A DNA stretch of 64,000 nt, taken from Agrococcus beijingensis. GTDB lineage: Bacteria; Actinomycetota; Actinomycetes; Actinomycetales; Microbacteriaceae. Positions 17,621 through 25,868 of this stretch are shown piece after piece; position 1 is the first letter of the stretch, and each line of letters opens with the position of its first letter. The stretch is from the NCBI RefSeq assembly GCF_030758955.1, contig NZ_CP132360.1:1927427-1991426 (forward strand), read 5' to 3'. The notes beneath the pieces are model-generated. The model was not told the DNA's origin and ran no database searches. It worked only from the letters and a program-made list of their open reading frames with translations. The translations under genes were made by a program, and so were the position numbers.

Positions 17621-18628
17621 TCAGCCTGGCGGAGCGGTGGAGGCGCGCACGATCAGCTCGGGCGGGTAGTCGGTGTGCTGGCGGTCGGGCTCGGGCCGCG
17701 GCTCCTGCAGCTGCGCCATGATCCAGGCGACGACGTCCTCGCCGTGCTTCGCCGGATCCTGCTTGATGGTGGTGAGGCCGAAGGCGGCAGCGGAGGGCAC
17801 GTCATCGACGCCGATGACCGAGAGCTGCTCCGGCACGCGGATGCCCAGCTGGTGCGCGGCCAGCATCACGCCCAGCGCGACCTCGTCGGTGCCGGCGACG
17901 ATGCCGGTGGGGCGGTCGGCGCCGGCGAGCAGCTCGAGCGCGGCGCGGTGCGAGCCCTCGAGCGTCGTCGGCAGGGTGACGACGTCGCGCATCCGCAGCC
18001 CGTGCTCGGCCGAGACCCGCTGGAAGGCCCGCAGCCTCCGGTCGGAGGAGGAGGCGTCGAGCGGCTGCACCTCGGTCTCGCTCGCGAGGTGGAGCAGGTC
18101 GGTGTGCCCGAGCTGCACGAGGTGCTCGGTGGCGACGCGTCCGGCGGCGTCGTCGTCGAGCGCGAAGGAGCGCGAGTGCGGCGTCGGCTCGCCGACGGTC
18201 GCGACCGGGATGCCGAGCTCGGCGAGGCGACCGAGGTCGCCGCCGACGAGGCTCCAGGTGATGGTCACGAGGCCGTCGACCTCGCCGCGCAGCATGAAGC
18301 GCTCGAACTTCTCGTGGCCGCCCTTGCCGAAGGCGCCCAGGTCGTAGAGCAGCACGTCGTGGTCGTGCTGGTCGGCGGCGTGCGCGATCCCGTGCAGCAC
18401 GCTGCCGAAGTACCAGCGGTTGACGGATGGGGTGAGCACGCCGATCGTGCGGGTCACCCCGGTCGCGAGACGGCGGGCGGCGTTCGAAGCGCGGAAGCCC
18501 AGATCGGCGGCGGTGCGCTCGACGCGCTCGCGGGTGGCGGGCGAGACGCCGCTGGCGCCGGAGAGCGCGCGGGACGCGGTGGCCTTCGAGACGCCGGCCG
18601 CGCGGGCGACGTCGTCGAGCTTGGGCAT
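17621..18628 (-). CDS. LacI family transcriptional regulator
   Basis: 335 residues. The HTH is canonical (KLDDVARAAGVSKATASRALSG), followed by the hinge helix and a periplasmic-binding-like sensor domain. The Met at 18628 is chosen because the HTH must begin near the N-terminus. It is divergent from the importer at 18880. Two copies of the palindrome GGAACCGGTTCC in the intergenic region (18674-18685, 18800-18811) are obvious operator candidates, one in front of its own gene and one in front of the importer. A sugar-relieved repressor of both, with autoregulation, is inferred. Confidence 0.95.
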   Translation of the reverse strand: MPKLDDVARAAGVSKATASRALSGASGVSPATRERVERTAADLGFRASNAARRLATGVTRTIGVLTPSVNRWYFGSVLHGIAHAADQHDHDVLLYDLGAFGKGGHEKFERFMLRGEVDGLVTITWSLVGGDLGRLAELGIPVATVGEPTPHSRSFALDDDAAGRVATEHLVQLGHTDLLHLASETEVQPLDASSSDRRLRAFQRVSAEHGLRMRDVVTLPTTLEGSHRAALELLAGADRPTGIVAGTDEVALGVMLAAHQLGIRVPEQLSVIGVDDVPSAAAFGLTTIKQDPAKHGEDVVAWIMAQLQEPRPEPDRQHTDYPPELIVRASTAPPG

Positions 18629-18672
18629 GGCCGCCTCCTCGCGCTCCGTGCTTGCTTCCACCGGGCTGAGGC

Positions 18673-18686
18673 CGGAACCGGTTCCG
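18673..18686. promoter_or_regulatory. LacI operator 1 (upstream of the lacI-type gene)
   Basis: CGGAACCGGTTCCG is a perfect 14-bp palindrome with the central CG typical of LacI-family sites. It lies 45 bp upstream of the regulator start and shares the 12-bp core GGAACCGGTTCC with operator 2. Confidence 0.8.
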
Positions 18687-18733
18687 AGCGTAGCCCCGCG
18701 CCGACGTTCCGCCAACCGGGTGCCTGAGCGATC

Positions 18734-18749
18734 GTTGCGCAATCGCAAC
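18734..18749. promoter_or_regulatory. Second-type palindrome between the two LacI operators
   Basis: GTTGCG-CAAT-CGCAAC, a perfect 6-bp inverted repeat with a 4-bp spacer, lies midway between the operators and just upstream of the importer promoter. It could bind another regulator, such as a global carbon regulator; identity unknown. Confidence 0.5.
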
Positions 18750-18783
18750 CTGGAATCCGGTGGCGACCGGAGCGCGCGTGCGC

Positions 18784-18811
18784 TAGCGTCACAGCCAGTG
18801 GAACCGGTTCC
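18784..18811 (+). promoter_or_regulatory. Importer promoter with LacI operator 2
   Basis: TAGCGT (18784-18789) with a weak TGGCGA -35 (18761-18766, 17-bp spacing) is followed at once by GGAACCGGTTCC (18800-18811). The operator would cover the transcription start, a standard repression geometry. Confidence 0.7.
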
Positions 18812-18879
18812 GGTTTCGGCACATCGCCGTGCACTCCGTTCGCGGCGAAGTCCCTTGCCACATCAGCGAAGGAGTTCAC

Positions 18880-20235
18880 GTGAAGCACGCACGCAGGATC
18901 GCGATGCCGCTCGGCATCGCGGGCGTCGCCGCACTCGCCCTCACGGGCTGCGTCGGCGACGCCGCCCCCAGCGCCTCAGAGGAGCCAGGCGCCACCGGAG
19001 CCGCCGCCGGCTGCGAGGCCTACGCCGACTACGGCACGTTCGACGGCGCCGAGGTCAGTGTCTACGGCACGATCCTCGACGAGGAGGCCAACCGCCTCAA
19101 CGAGTCGTGGGCGGAGTTCGAGGAGTGCACCGGCATCGAGGTCGCCTACGAGGGCTCGGCCGAGTTCGAGGCGCAGATCAACGTGCGCATCCAGGGCGGC
19201 AACCCGCCCGACCTCGCCATCTTCCCGCAGCCCGGCCTGCTCTCCACGGTCGCCGCCACCGGTTCGGTGCTGCCCGCTCCCGAGGGCGTGGTCGCCAACG
19301 CGCAGGAGTTCTGGACCGAGGACTGGCAGAACTACGGCACCGTCGACGGCACCTTCTACGCTGCGCCGCTGATGGCGAGCGTCAAGGGCTTCGTCTGGTA
19401 CTCGCCCAGCGTCTGGGAGGAGAACGGCTGGGAGGTCCCGACCACCCTCGACGAGCTCGACGAGCTCACCGCCACGATCGCCGAGTCCGAGGTGACGCCC
19501 TGGTGCGTCGGCTTCGGCTCCGGTGAGGCCACCGGCTGGCCGGGCACCGACTGGATCGAGGACTACGTGCTCCGCACGGCGGGTCCGGATGTCTACGACC
19601 AGTGGATCACGAACGAGATCCCGTTCGACGACCCGCAGATCGCTGAGGCCGTCGACCGCGTCGGCGACCTGATCAAGAACCCCGAGTACGTCAACGGCGG
19701 CATCGGCGACGTGACGACCATCGCCACGACCGACTTCGGCGAGGCCGGCCTGCCGGTGCTCGACGGCGAGTGCGCGATGCACCACCAGGCCTCGTTCTAC
19801 GAGGGCTTCTGGAGCGACGACAACTCCGTGACGGTCGCTGAGGACGGCGACGTCTGGGCGTTCATCCTGCCCGGCACCGAGGCCGACTCGGCCGCGGTCA
19901 CCGGCGGTGGCGAGTTCGTGGGCGCGTTCAGCGACGCCGAGGAGGTCGTGGCGGTGCAGACGTTCCTGTCGAGCGACACGTGGGCCAACAGCCGCGTCTC
20001 GCTGGGCGGCGTCATCTCCGCCAACTCGGGCCTCGACCCGGCCAACGCGGGCAGCGCGCTGCTCTCGTCGGCGGTCGAGACGCTGCAGGACCCGAACACC
20101 ACGTTCCGCTTCGACGGCTCCGACCTGATGCCCGGTGGCGTCGGCTCGGGCACGTTCTGGACGGGCATGGTCGACTGGGTCTCCGGTAAGGACACGGCGA
20201 CGATGCTCGCCGAGGTCGAAGCCAGCTGGCCCTGA
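18880..20235 (+). CDS. ABC transporter substrate-binding lipoprotein, alpha-glucoside type
   Basis: 451 residues from GTG 18880 (GAAGGAG five bases upstream). The signal peptide ends in the lipobox LALTGC (C24). The mature protein has the family 1 extracellular solute-binding pattern: ECTGIEVAYEGSAEFEAQI, RIQGGNPPDLAIFPQPG (each shortened here to key runs) and WPGTDWIEDYVLR, resembling AglE-type binding proteins. It would deliver an alpha-glucoside such as trehalose, maltose or sucrose to the permeases at 20303 and 21856. It is controlled by the LacI operator upstream. A long perfect stem-loop separates it from the permease gene. No ATPase gene is in the operon, so a shared MsiK-type ATPase is expected elsewhere. 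Confidence 0.95.
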   Translation: MKHARRIAMPLGIAGVAALALTGCVGDAAPSASEEPGATGAAAGCEAYADYGTFDGAEVSVYGTILDEEANRLNESWAEFEECTGIEVAYEGSAEFEAQINVRIQGGNPPDLAIFPQPGLLSTVAATGSVLPAPEGVVANAQEFWTEDWQNYGTVDGTFYAAPLMASVKGFVWYSPSVWEENGWEVPTTLDELDELTATIAESEVTPWCVGFGSGEATGWPGTDWIEDYVLRTAGPDVYDQWITNEIPFDDPQIAEAVDRVGDLIKNPEYVNGGIGDVTTIATTDFGEAGLPVLDGECAMHHQASFYEGFWSDDNSVTVAEDGDVWAFILPGTEADSAAVTGGGEFVGAFSDAEEVVAVQTFLSSDTWANSRVSLGGVISANSGLDPANAGSALLSSAVETLQDPNTTFRFDGSDLMPGGVGSGTFWTGMVDWVSGKDTATMLAEVEASWP

Positions 20236-20247
20236 TCGAGGATCCAC

Positions 20248-20285
20248 CCTGTGTGGGGGCCGCGAGCGCGCGGCCCCCACACAGG
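20248..20285 (+). other. Perfect 17-bp intercistronic stem-loop
   Basis: CCTGTGTGGGGGCCGCG (20248-20264) pairs fully with 20269-20285; the loop is AGCG. It starts 12 bases after the binding-protein stop and ends five bases before AGGAGGTGAT, the ribosome site of the next gene. The absence of a T-tract argues against simple termination. An mRNA 3'-end stabiliser or partial attenuator that raises the binding-protein:permease ratio is likely. Confidence 0.85.
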
Positions 20286-20302
20286 CATACAGGAGGTGAT
20301 GC

Positions 20303-21859
20303 ATGACTTCGATGGACCTCGTCGGCAAGGTGCTCCAGGCGGTCGTCGGCCTCGCGGCCTTCGGTGTGGTGATGGCGCTGCTGCTGGCCTTCCTCGATCG
20401 ACCTGAGGACAAGCCGCGCCCTGCGAGCTGGGGCGCCGCGATCAAGCAGGGCCTGCGCCCGCGCGTGATCATCATCGCCGCGTTCGCGCTCATCGCGATC
20501 CTGGGCCGCGTGCTCTACGGTGCCGTGCCCTGGATGACGCAGGGGCTCGCCAACGCCGCGATCCTGATCGGCATCGCGGGCGTCGTCGGCGTCGTGCTGC
20601 AGTGGCTGCTCGACCGACTGCTGCAGCCTGCGCGGCCGGCCGTGCGCAGCGCCGTGATGCGCGGCCTCGGCGCCGTGCTCGTGATCGCGCTGGTGCTGGT
20701 CACCATGGCCTCGCCGGGCATCCCGGCCCTCGGCTGGGTGACGCCCGCGCTGCTCCTGGCCGCCGGCATCGTCGGCTGGCCGCTCGCCGGGGTGCTCATC
20801 GCGACCGCCGCGATCGCCTTCTTGCCCGACCGCATCCGCCGCAGCGCCCGGCTCGTCGCCTGGCTGCTCGGCGCCGTCGCCGTCGTCGTCTCGTCCGTCG
20901 TCGTCGAGGCCGGCCAGGAGCAGCCCGTCGGCGTCTGGCCGTGGGCGGCCGCCGCAGGGCTCAGCGTCGTGGGCGTGCTCGGCTACTTCGCCGACCACGA
21001 CGACGACTCCAAGCCGATGCTCGTCTTCCTGATGCCGGCCGCGCTGCTGCTCACCGTCGGCCTCGTCTACCCGGCGCTGCGCACGGCGATGCTCGCCTTC
21101 ACCGACCGCACCGGCGCGTTCAACGGCGTCGACAACTTCGTCTGGATGTTCACGCAACCCGAAGCGCTCATCACGCTCGGCAACACGGTCGTCTGGGTGG
21201 TGCTGGTGCCGCTGCTGTCGACCGTGATCGGCCTCGCCTACGCGGTCTTCATCGACAAGACCCGCGGTGAGCGCATCTACAAGATGCTCGTCTTCATGCC
21301 GATGGCGATCTCGTTCGTCGGCGCCGGCATCATCTGGAAGTTCATGTACGCCTACCGCGGCGCTGAGCAGGACCAGATCGGCCTCGTCAACCAGATCCTC
21401 GTCTGGTTCGGCCAGCAGCCGCAGCAGATCCTGCAGAACAGCCCGTGGAACACGCTCGCGCTGATCATCGTGATGGTCTGGATCCAGACCGGCTTCGCGA
21501 TGGTGGTGCTCTCCGCCTCGATCAAGGGCGTGCCGCTCGAGCAGCTCGAGGCGGCAGAGATCGACGGCGCCAACCCGTGGCAGCGCTTCGCGAACGTGAC
21601 GCTGCCCGGCATCCGCACGTCGCTCGTCGTGGTGGTCACGACCATCTCGATCGCGACGCTCAAGGTGTTCGACATCGTGCGCACCATGACCGCCGGCAAC
21701 TTCAACACATCCGTCATCGCGAACGAGATGTACACCCAGGCGTTCCGCTCGGGCGAGCCGGGCAGGGGTGCGGCGCTCGCGCTGATCCTGTTCATCATGG
21801 TGCTGCCGATCGTCGTCTACAACATCCGCGTGCTGAACCAGCAGAAGGCGATCCGATGA
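20303..21859 (+). CDS. ABC sugar transporter permease (MalF-like) with long N-terminal membrane extension
   Basis: 518 residues, against roughly 300 for usual MalF-like partners. The canonical permease part begins near residue 230 (KPMLVFLMPAALLLTVGLVYP) and includes the EAA loop at about 414-435 (EAAEIDGANPWQRF). The first 230 residues add about seven hydrophobic segments of no recognised family. The ribosome site AGGAGGTGAT is a near-perfect anti-SD complement, six bases from the ATG. The stop overlaps the next permease start. It pairs with the 21856 permease in the LacI-controlled importer. The extension may be a separate regulatory or partner module. Confidence 0.92.
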   Translation: MTSMDLVGKVLQAVVGLAAFGVVMALLLAFLDRPEDKPRPASWGAAIKQGLRPRVIIIAAFALIAILGRVLYGAVPWMTQGLANAAILIGIAGVVGVVLQWLLDRLLQPARPAVRSAVMRGLGAVLVIALVLVTMASPGIPALGWVTPALLLAAGIVGWPLAGVLIATAAIAFLPDRIRRSARLVAWLLGAVAVVVSSVVVEAGQEQPVGVWPWAAAAGLSVVGVLGYFADHDDDSKPMLVFLMPAALLLTVGLVYPALRTAMLAFTDRTGAFNGVDNFVWMFTQPEALITLGNTVVWVVLVPLLSTVIGLAYAVFIDKTRGERIYKMLVFMPMAISFVGAGIIWKFMYAYRGAEQDQIGLVNQILVWFGQQPQQILQNSPWNTLALIIVMVWIQTGFAMVVLSASIKGVPLEQLEAAEIDGANPWQRFANVTLPGIRTSLVVVVTTISIATLKVFDIVRTMTAGNFNTSVIANEMYTQAFRSGEPGRGAALALILFIMVLPIVVYNIRVLNQQKAIR

Positions 21860-22833
21860 CCACCGTCGCAGTCACCCCTGATCCTGAGATCACACCCAAG
21901 TCGGCGGATGCGGCACTGGGCACCACGAGGTCGGATCGCGTCAAGCGGCGGCTCACCAGCCGCTGGGCGACGCTCGCGGCGATCATCATCGCGACGGTGT
22001 GGACGGTGCCGACCTTCGGCCTGCTGCTGTCGTCGTTCCGCCCGGCCGACCAGATCTCCACCTCCGGCTGGTGGACCTTCTTCAGCGACCCGCAGCTGAC
22101 GCTCGACAACTACTCCGAGGTGCTCTTCTCGAGCTCGGCGTCATCGCCGCAGCTGGGCGAGTACTTCGTGAACTCGCTGGCCATCGCGATCCCGGGCACG
22201 CTGATCCCGCTCGTGCTGGCGTCGCTCGCGGCCTACGCCTTCGCGTGGGTGAAGTTCAAGGGCTCGTCGACGCTGTTCGTGATCGTCTTCGCGCTGCAGA
22301 TCGTGCCGCTGCAGATGGCGCTCATCCCGCTGCTGCAGCTGTTCGTGACGTTCCTGCAGCCCTTCCAGACGGCGCTGAGCGAGGCGGTGCCGTTCATCAG
22401 CGAACGGCAGTTCCTGCCGGTGTGGATCGCGCACGCGGTCTTCGGCCTGCCGCTGGCGATCTTCCTGCTGCACAACTTCATCTCGGAGATCCCCTCCGAG
22501 GTGATCGAGGCGGCGCGCGTCGACGGCGCGGGCCACGGGCAGATCTTCTTCCGCATCATCCTGCCGCTGGCGATGCCGGCGATCGCGTCCTTCGCGATCT
22601 TCCAGTTCCTGTGGGTGTGGAACGACCTGCTCGTCGCGCTCGTGTTCTCGTCGGGCACACCAGATACCGCGCCGCTCACGCAGCGGCTGGCAGAACTGGC
22701 GGGCTCCCGCGGCGAGAACTGGGAGCGCCTGACGGCCGGAGCGTTCGTCTCGCTGGTGGTGCCGCTGCTCGTGTTCTTCGGGCTGCAGCGCTACTTCGTG
22801 CGAGGGCTGCTGGCGGGCTCGGCGAAGGGCTGA
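21856..22833 (+). CDS. ABC sugar transporter permease (MalG-like)
   Basis: 325 residues with an N-terminal cytoplasmic stretch of about 40 residues and six membrane segments. The EAA loop EAARVDGAGHGQIFFRIILP (about residues 218-237) is the ATPase contact. It is translationally coupled (ATGA) to the 20303 permease. The operon ends here, 30 bp before the convergent debranching-enzyme gene. It works as the second half of the heterodimeric channel. Confidence 0.95.
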   Translation: MTTVAVTPDPEITPKSADAALGTTRSDRVKRRLTSRWATLAAIIIATVWTVPTFGLLLSSFRPADQISTSGWWTFFSDPQLTLDNYSEVLFSSSASSPQLGEYFVNSLAIAIPGTLIPLVLASLAAYAFAWVKFKGSSTLFVIVFALQIVPLQMALIPLLQLFVTFLQPFQTALSEAVPFISERQFLPVWIAHAVFGLPLAIFLLHNFISEIPSEVIEAARVDGAGHGQIFFRIILPLAMPAIASFAIFQFLWVWNDLLVALVFSSGTPDTAPLTQRLAELAGSRGENWERLTAGAFVSLVVPLLVFFGLQRYFVRGLLAGSAKG

Positions 22834-22863
22834 CGTCGCCGCCGGAGGGCTCAGCGGCGCCCG

Positions 22864-24726
22864 TCAGCGCAGCGCGGCGTGCACCGGCACGACGGCCGCG
22901 GCGCTCCACGCCTGCGGCCGGCACGACGCCGGGTAGGCCACCGGCGACGACGCCTCGGCGGCGCTGAACCCGGCGAACAGCTCGGGCAGCCGGCCGTCGA
23001 ACGCGTCGGCGGTGCGCACGAGCTGCCGCGCGAGCACGCGAGCCTCCTCTGCCAGGCCGGCCCGCAGCATCCCCTCGATCACGACACCCGTGTCGTGCGG
23101 CCACACCGAGCCGCAGTGGTACGACAGCGGCCAGTAGCCGCCCTGGTCGGCCGCCATCGTGCGCAGCCCCCAGCCAGAGGCGAACGTCTCGTCGACGAGC
23201 AGCTGGGCGACCTCAGCCTCCTCGTCGGCGGTGAGCAGGCCGGTGCCGAGCAGCTGGCCCATGTTCGAGGCCTTCGCGTCGACCGGCTCGCCGGCGCCGT
23301 CGAGCGCGATGGCGGGGTAGCGCTCGCCGCCGCGCTCCACCCAGAACGCGCCGCGGAACCGCTCGCGCATCGCCTCGGCCCACGCCCACCACTCGTCGCC
23401 GTCGGCGCCCAGCGCCTCGAGCAGCGCCGCGCCGCCCTCGGCCGCCTGGCACGCCTGCGCCTGCACCTCGCAGAGCGCGATGGGGCCCTCGGCGATGCGG
23501 CCGTCGCGGAACCGGATGGAGTCGCCGGAGTCCTTCCAGCCCTGGTTCGCCAGGCCCGTGCCGGTCTCGTCGATGTACTTCAGGAAGCCGGAGTCGTCGG
23601 GGCTGCCGTGGTCGCGCATCCACCCCAGCGCCGCCTCGAGCGCCGGCCGCAGCTCGCGCACCGTCTCGATCGGCAGCCCCGCCTGCCAGGCCTCGTGCAG
23701 CAGCACGATCCACAGCGGCGTCGCGTCGATCGTGCCGTAGTAGACCGGCGGCAGCACGATGCCCTCGCCCGGCATCGTGAACGTCGACTGCCGGATCTCG
23801 TGCAGGATCTTGCCCGGCTGCTCGGCGGTCGCCGCGTCGACCCGCGTGCCCTGGCGGGCGGCGAGCGTGCGCAGCGTGCCCTCGGCGACCTCGAGCGAGA
23901 GCGGCAGCAGCAGGCGCGCGGTGATGAGCGTGTCGCGGCCGAAGAGGGTCATGAACCAGGGGGCACCGGCGGCGGCGAACGGGCCCTGCCCGGCGTCGAG
24001 CAGCAGCGCCCGCAGGTCCTCGACGGCCCGCGCCGCCCAGCGGTCGAGCGCGGCGTCGCCGGTCGGCGGCAGCGGCGCGATCGGGCGGGCGGATGCGGGG
24101 CCGACGACCGTCGTCGGGTCGCTCAGGTGCAGCTCGACCGCCGCCTCTGCGGTGGCGCCGGGCCCGATCGGCAGCCTCCAGCGCAGCGTCAGCCGGTCGG
24201 CGTCGCGCTCGACCTCGGCGCCCTCGGCGGCGACGGCCAGCGCGCGGGTGCCGTCGCTCGCCTCGAGCCCTCGCCAGGTCAGCGGCTGGGGCTGGGACAG
24301 GCCGGCCTTCACCGACGAGAGCTCGGCGAACGATACGTCGACGACCAGCTCGACCTCGGCCTCGACGGCCGCCGTGAGTCCGTTGCGCACCTGCACGCGC
24401 TCGACCAGCCGGCCGGCGACGACCTCGCGGGTGCGCTCCACGAGCACCCGCGGGTCGGGCGTCTCGTCGTCGATCGCGCGCGCGACGCCGTGGAAGGCGG
24501 CGCTGCCGGCCGAGCGCGACGTGCCCGTGCTCTCGACCGCCTCGCCCGCGACCCGCAGGGCGATGCCGCTGACATAGCGCCAATCGCCGTGGAACAGCCC
24601 GTGGATGGCGTCTGCGCCCAGGTCTCCTGACGCATCCGACCACACCTGGGTCGGGGCGTCGAGCACCACGAGCGCTCGGTTGAGGAGGGGCTGCCTGCCG
24701 TGCTGATCGGGTGCGTCGCTGCTCAT
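22864..24726 (-). CDS. Amylo-alpha-1,6-glucosidase (glycogen-debranching-type) protein
   Basis: 620 residues. A beta-rich N-terminal domain (GDE_N_bis-like, about 1-210, VLDAPTQVWSDASGDLG) is followed by an (alpha/alpha)6 catalytic domain. Motifs include FMTLFGRDTLITARLLLP (about 259-275), the presumed acid Asp399 in GWKDSGDS, E419 in ALCEVQAQA, and YHCGSVWPHDTG near the C-terminus. It probably hydrolyses alpha-1,6 or related alpha-glucosidic bonds in limit dextrins or oligosaccharides. GAGGAGG precedes the start at 24726. It is divergent from the second LacI gene across the TTGGA/TCCAA operator, so it is likely co-regulated with the 24838-29100 importer operon. Confidence 0.9.
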   Translation of the reverse strand: MSSDAPDQHGRQPLLNRALVVLDAPTQVWSDASGDLGADAIHGLFHGDWRYVSGIALRVAGEAVESTGTSRSAGSAAFHGVARAIDDETPDPRVLVERTREVVAGRLVERVQVRNGLTAAVEAEVELVVDVSFAELSSVKAGLSQPQPLTWRGLEASDGTRALAVAAEGAEVERDADRLTLRWRLPIGPGATAEAAVELHLSDPTTVVGPASARPIAPLPPTGDAALDRWAARAVEDLRALLLDAGQGPFAAAGAPWFMTLFGRDTLITARLLLPLSLEVAEGTLRTLAARQGTRVDAATAEQPGKILHEIRQSTFTMPGEGIVLPPVYYGTIDATPLWIVLLHEAWQAGLPIETVRELRPALEAALGWMRDHGSPDDSGFLKYIDETGTGLANQGWKDSGDSIRFRDGRIAEGPIALCEVQAQACQAAEGGAALLEALGADGDEWWAWAEAMRERFRGAFWVERGGERYPAIALDGAGEPVDAKASNMGQLLGTGLLTADEEAEVAQLLVDETFASGWGLRTMAADQGGYWPLSYHCGSVWPHDTGVVIEGMLRAGLAEEARVLARQLVRTADAFDGRLPELFAGFSAAEASSPVAYPASCRPQAWSAAAVVPVHAALR

Positions 24727-24781
24727 GATTGGCCTCCTCGACCGGGGTTCCCATCGCCCGATCGATACGCTACCGTCCATA

Positions 24782-24795
24782 TTGGAACGATCCAA
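24782..24795. promoter_or_regulatory. LacI-type operator between debranching enzyme and second lacI gene
   Basis: TTGGA-ACGA-TCCAA, a 5-bp inverted repeat with a 4-bp centre, lies just downstream of -10-like TACGCT/TACCGT (24766-24776). It could control the plus-strand lacI-importer operon and, 56 bp away, the divergent gene. The sequence differs from the first LacI operators, in keeping with a different regulator. Confidence 0.65.
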
Positions 24796-24837
24796 GGACG
24801 GATTCGGCCTTGGCCGCCATTGCACGAAGGAGTGGAG

Positions 24838-25857
24838 ATGGGCTCGACGCTCGCGGATGTCGCGGCGCACGCCGGTGTCTCCGTGCAGACGGTCTCGAAC
24901 GCGCTCAACAACCCGGCGCTGCTGAAGCAGACGACGCTCGAGCGCGTGCTCGCGTCGGTCGCGGCGCTCGGCTACTCGCCCAACCTGCAGGCCAAGCGCC
25001 TGCGCCACGGCACCGTCTCGACCATCGGCGTGCGCATCGAGCCCGCGACCGACAACATCGCGTCGTCGCTGCTCGACCGCTTCCTGCACGAGCTGACCGG
25101 GCGGGCGGATGCGCGCGGCCAGCACGTCGTCGTCTTCACGGCGGAGTCGGACGACGACGAGGTGCGCCGCGTGCGCTCGCTCGCCAGCCAGCGCGTCGCC
25201 GACCGATTCCTGCTCACCTCGACGCACGCCGACGACACCCGGGCGCCGGCGCTGCTCGACGCAGGGCTGCCGTTCGTCGCGTTCGGGCGCCCGTGGGGCC
25301 CGGCGCCCGCCCACTCCTGGGTCGACGTCGACGGTGCGGCCGGCACGCGCGAGGCCACCGAGGCGCTGCTCGACGCGGGGCACCGTCGCGTCGGCTTCGT
25401 CGGCTGGCCGATCGGCAGCGGCTCCGGCGACGACCGCCGCCGCGGCTGGGCGAGCGCCATGCAGGAGCGCACCGGGCTCGGCGATGACGACCTCGAGGCC
25501 ATCACCGTGCGCTGCACCGATCTGCTGAGCGACGCGGTCGACGCCACCGCGCCGCTCATCGCCGGCGACGTCGACGCCCTCGTCTGCGCCTCCGACGCGC
25601 TCGCGGCCGGCGCGATCGGCGCGGCGATGGAGGCCGGCCGCTCGCTGCCGGTGATCGGCTTCGACAACACCGCGCTCGCCCTCGGCATCGGCTTCTCGAG
25701 CGTCGACCAGAGCGTCGGCCAGGTCGCCGACGCCGTGCTCGACGCGCTCGACGGTGAGCCGGGAGCCGTCACCATGCTCGTCACGCCGCAGCTCGTGCGG
25801 CGTCAGCACGTCCGATGGGGGATCGCCCCCAACGACCGGGGACCCTCCCCCTCCTGA
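24838..25857 (+). CDS. LacI family transcriptional regulator (first gene of importer operon)
   Basis: 339 residues; HTH TLADVAAHAGVSVQTVSNAL at residues 4-23, hinge, then a sensor domain (VIGFDNTALALGIGFSSVDQS near the C-terminus, shortened). GGAGTGGAG precedes the start. It is only 11 bp upstream of the binding-protein gene, so it is co-transcribed with the importer it presumably represses. That autoregulatory layout differs from the divergent layout of the first LacI gene. The ligand is probably an oligosaccharide. Confidence 0.95.
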   Translation: MGSTLADVAAHAGVSVQTVSNALNNPALLKQTTLERVLASVAALGYSPNLQAKRLRHGTVSTIGVRIEPATDNIASSLLDRFLHELTGRADARGQHVVVFTAESDDDEVRRVRSLASQRVADRFLLTSTHADDTRAPALLDAGLPFVAFGRPWGPAPAHSWVDVDGAAGTREATEALLDAGHRRVGFVGWPIGSGSGDDRRRGWASAMQERTGLGDDDLEAITVRCTDLLSDAVDATAPLIAGDVDALVCASDALAAGAIGAAMEAGRSLPVIGFDNTALALGIGFSSVDQSVGQVADAVLDALDGEPGAVTMLVTPQLVRRQHVRWGIAPNDRGPSPS

Positions 25858-25868
25858 AAGGAACAACC

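Noticed and set aside
20248..20285. Rho-independent terminator ending the binding-protein transcript
   Set aside because: No U-tract, and the next gene's ribosome site starts five bases later; two sister hairpins lie inside coding sequence, so an internal operon role fits better.
22864..25866. 1000-residue protein extending the debranching enzyme upstream through the lacI region
   Set aside because: The upstream part is antisense to a LacI gene with a clean HTH; the start at 24726 has GAGGAGG and matches the paralogue's N-terminus.
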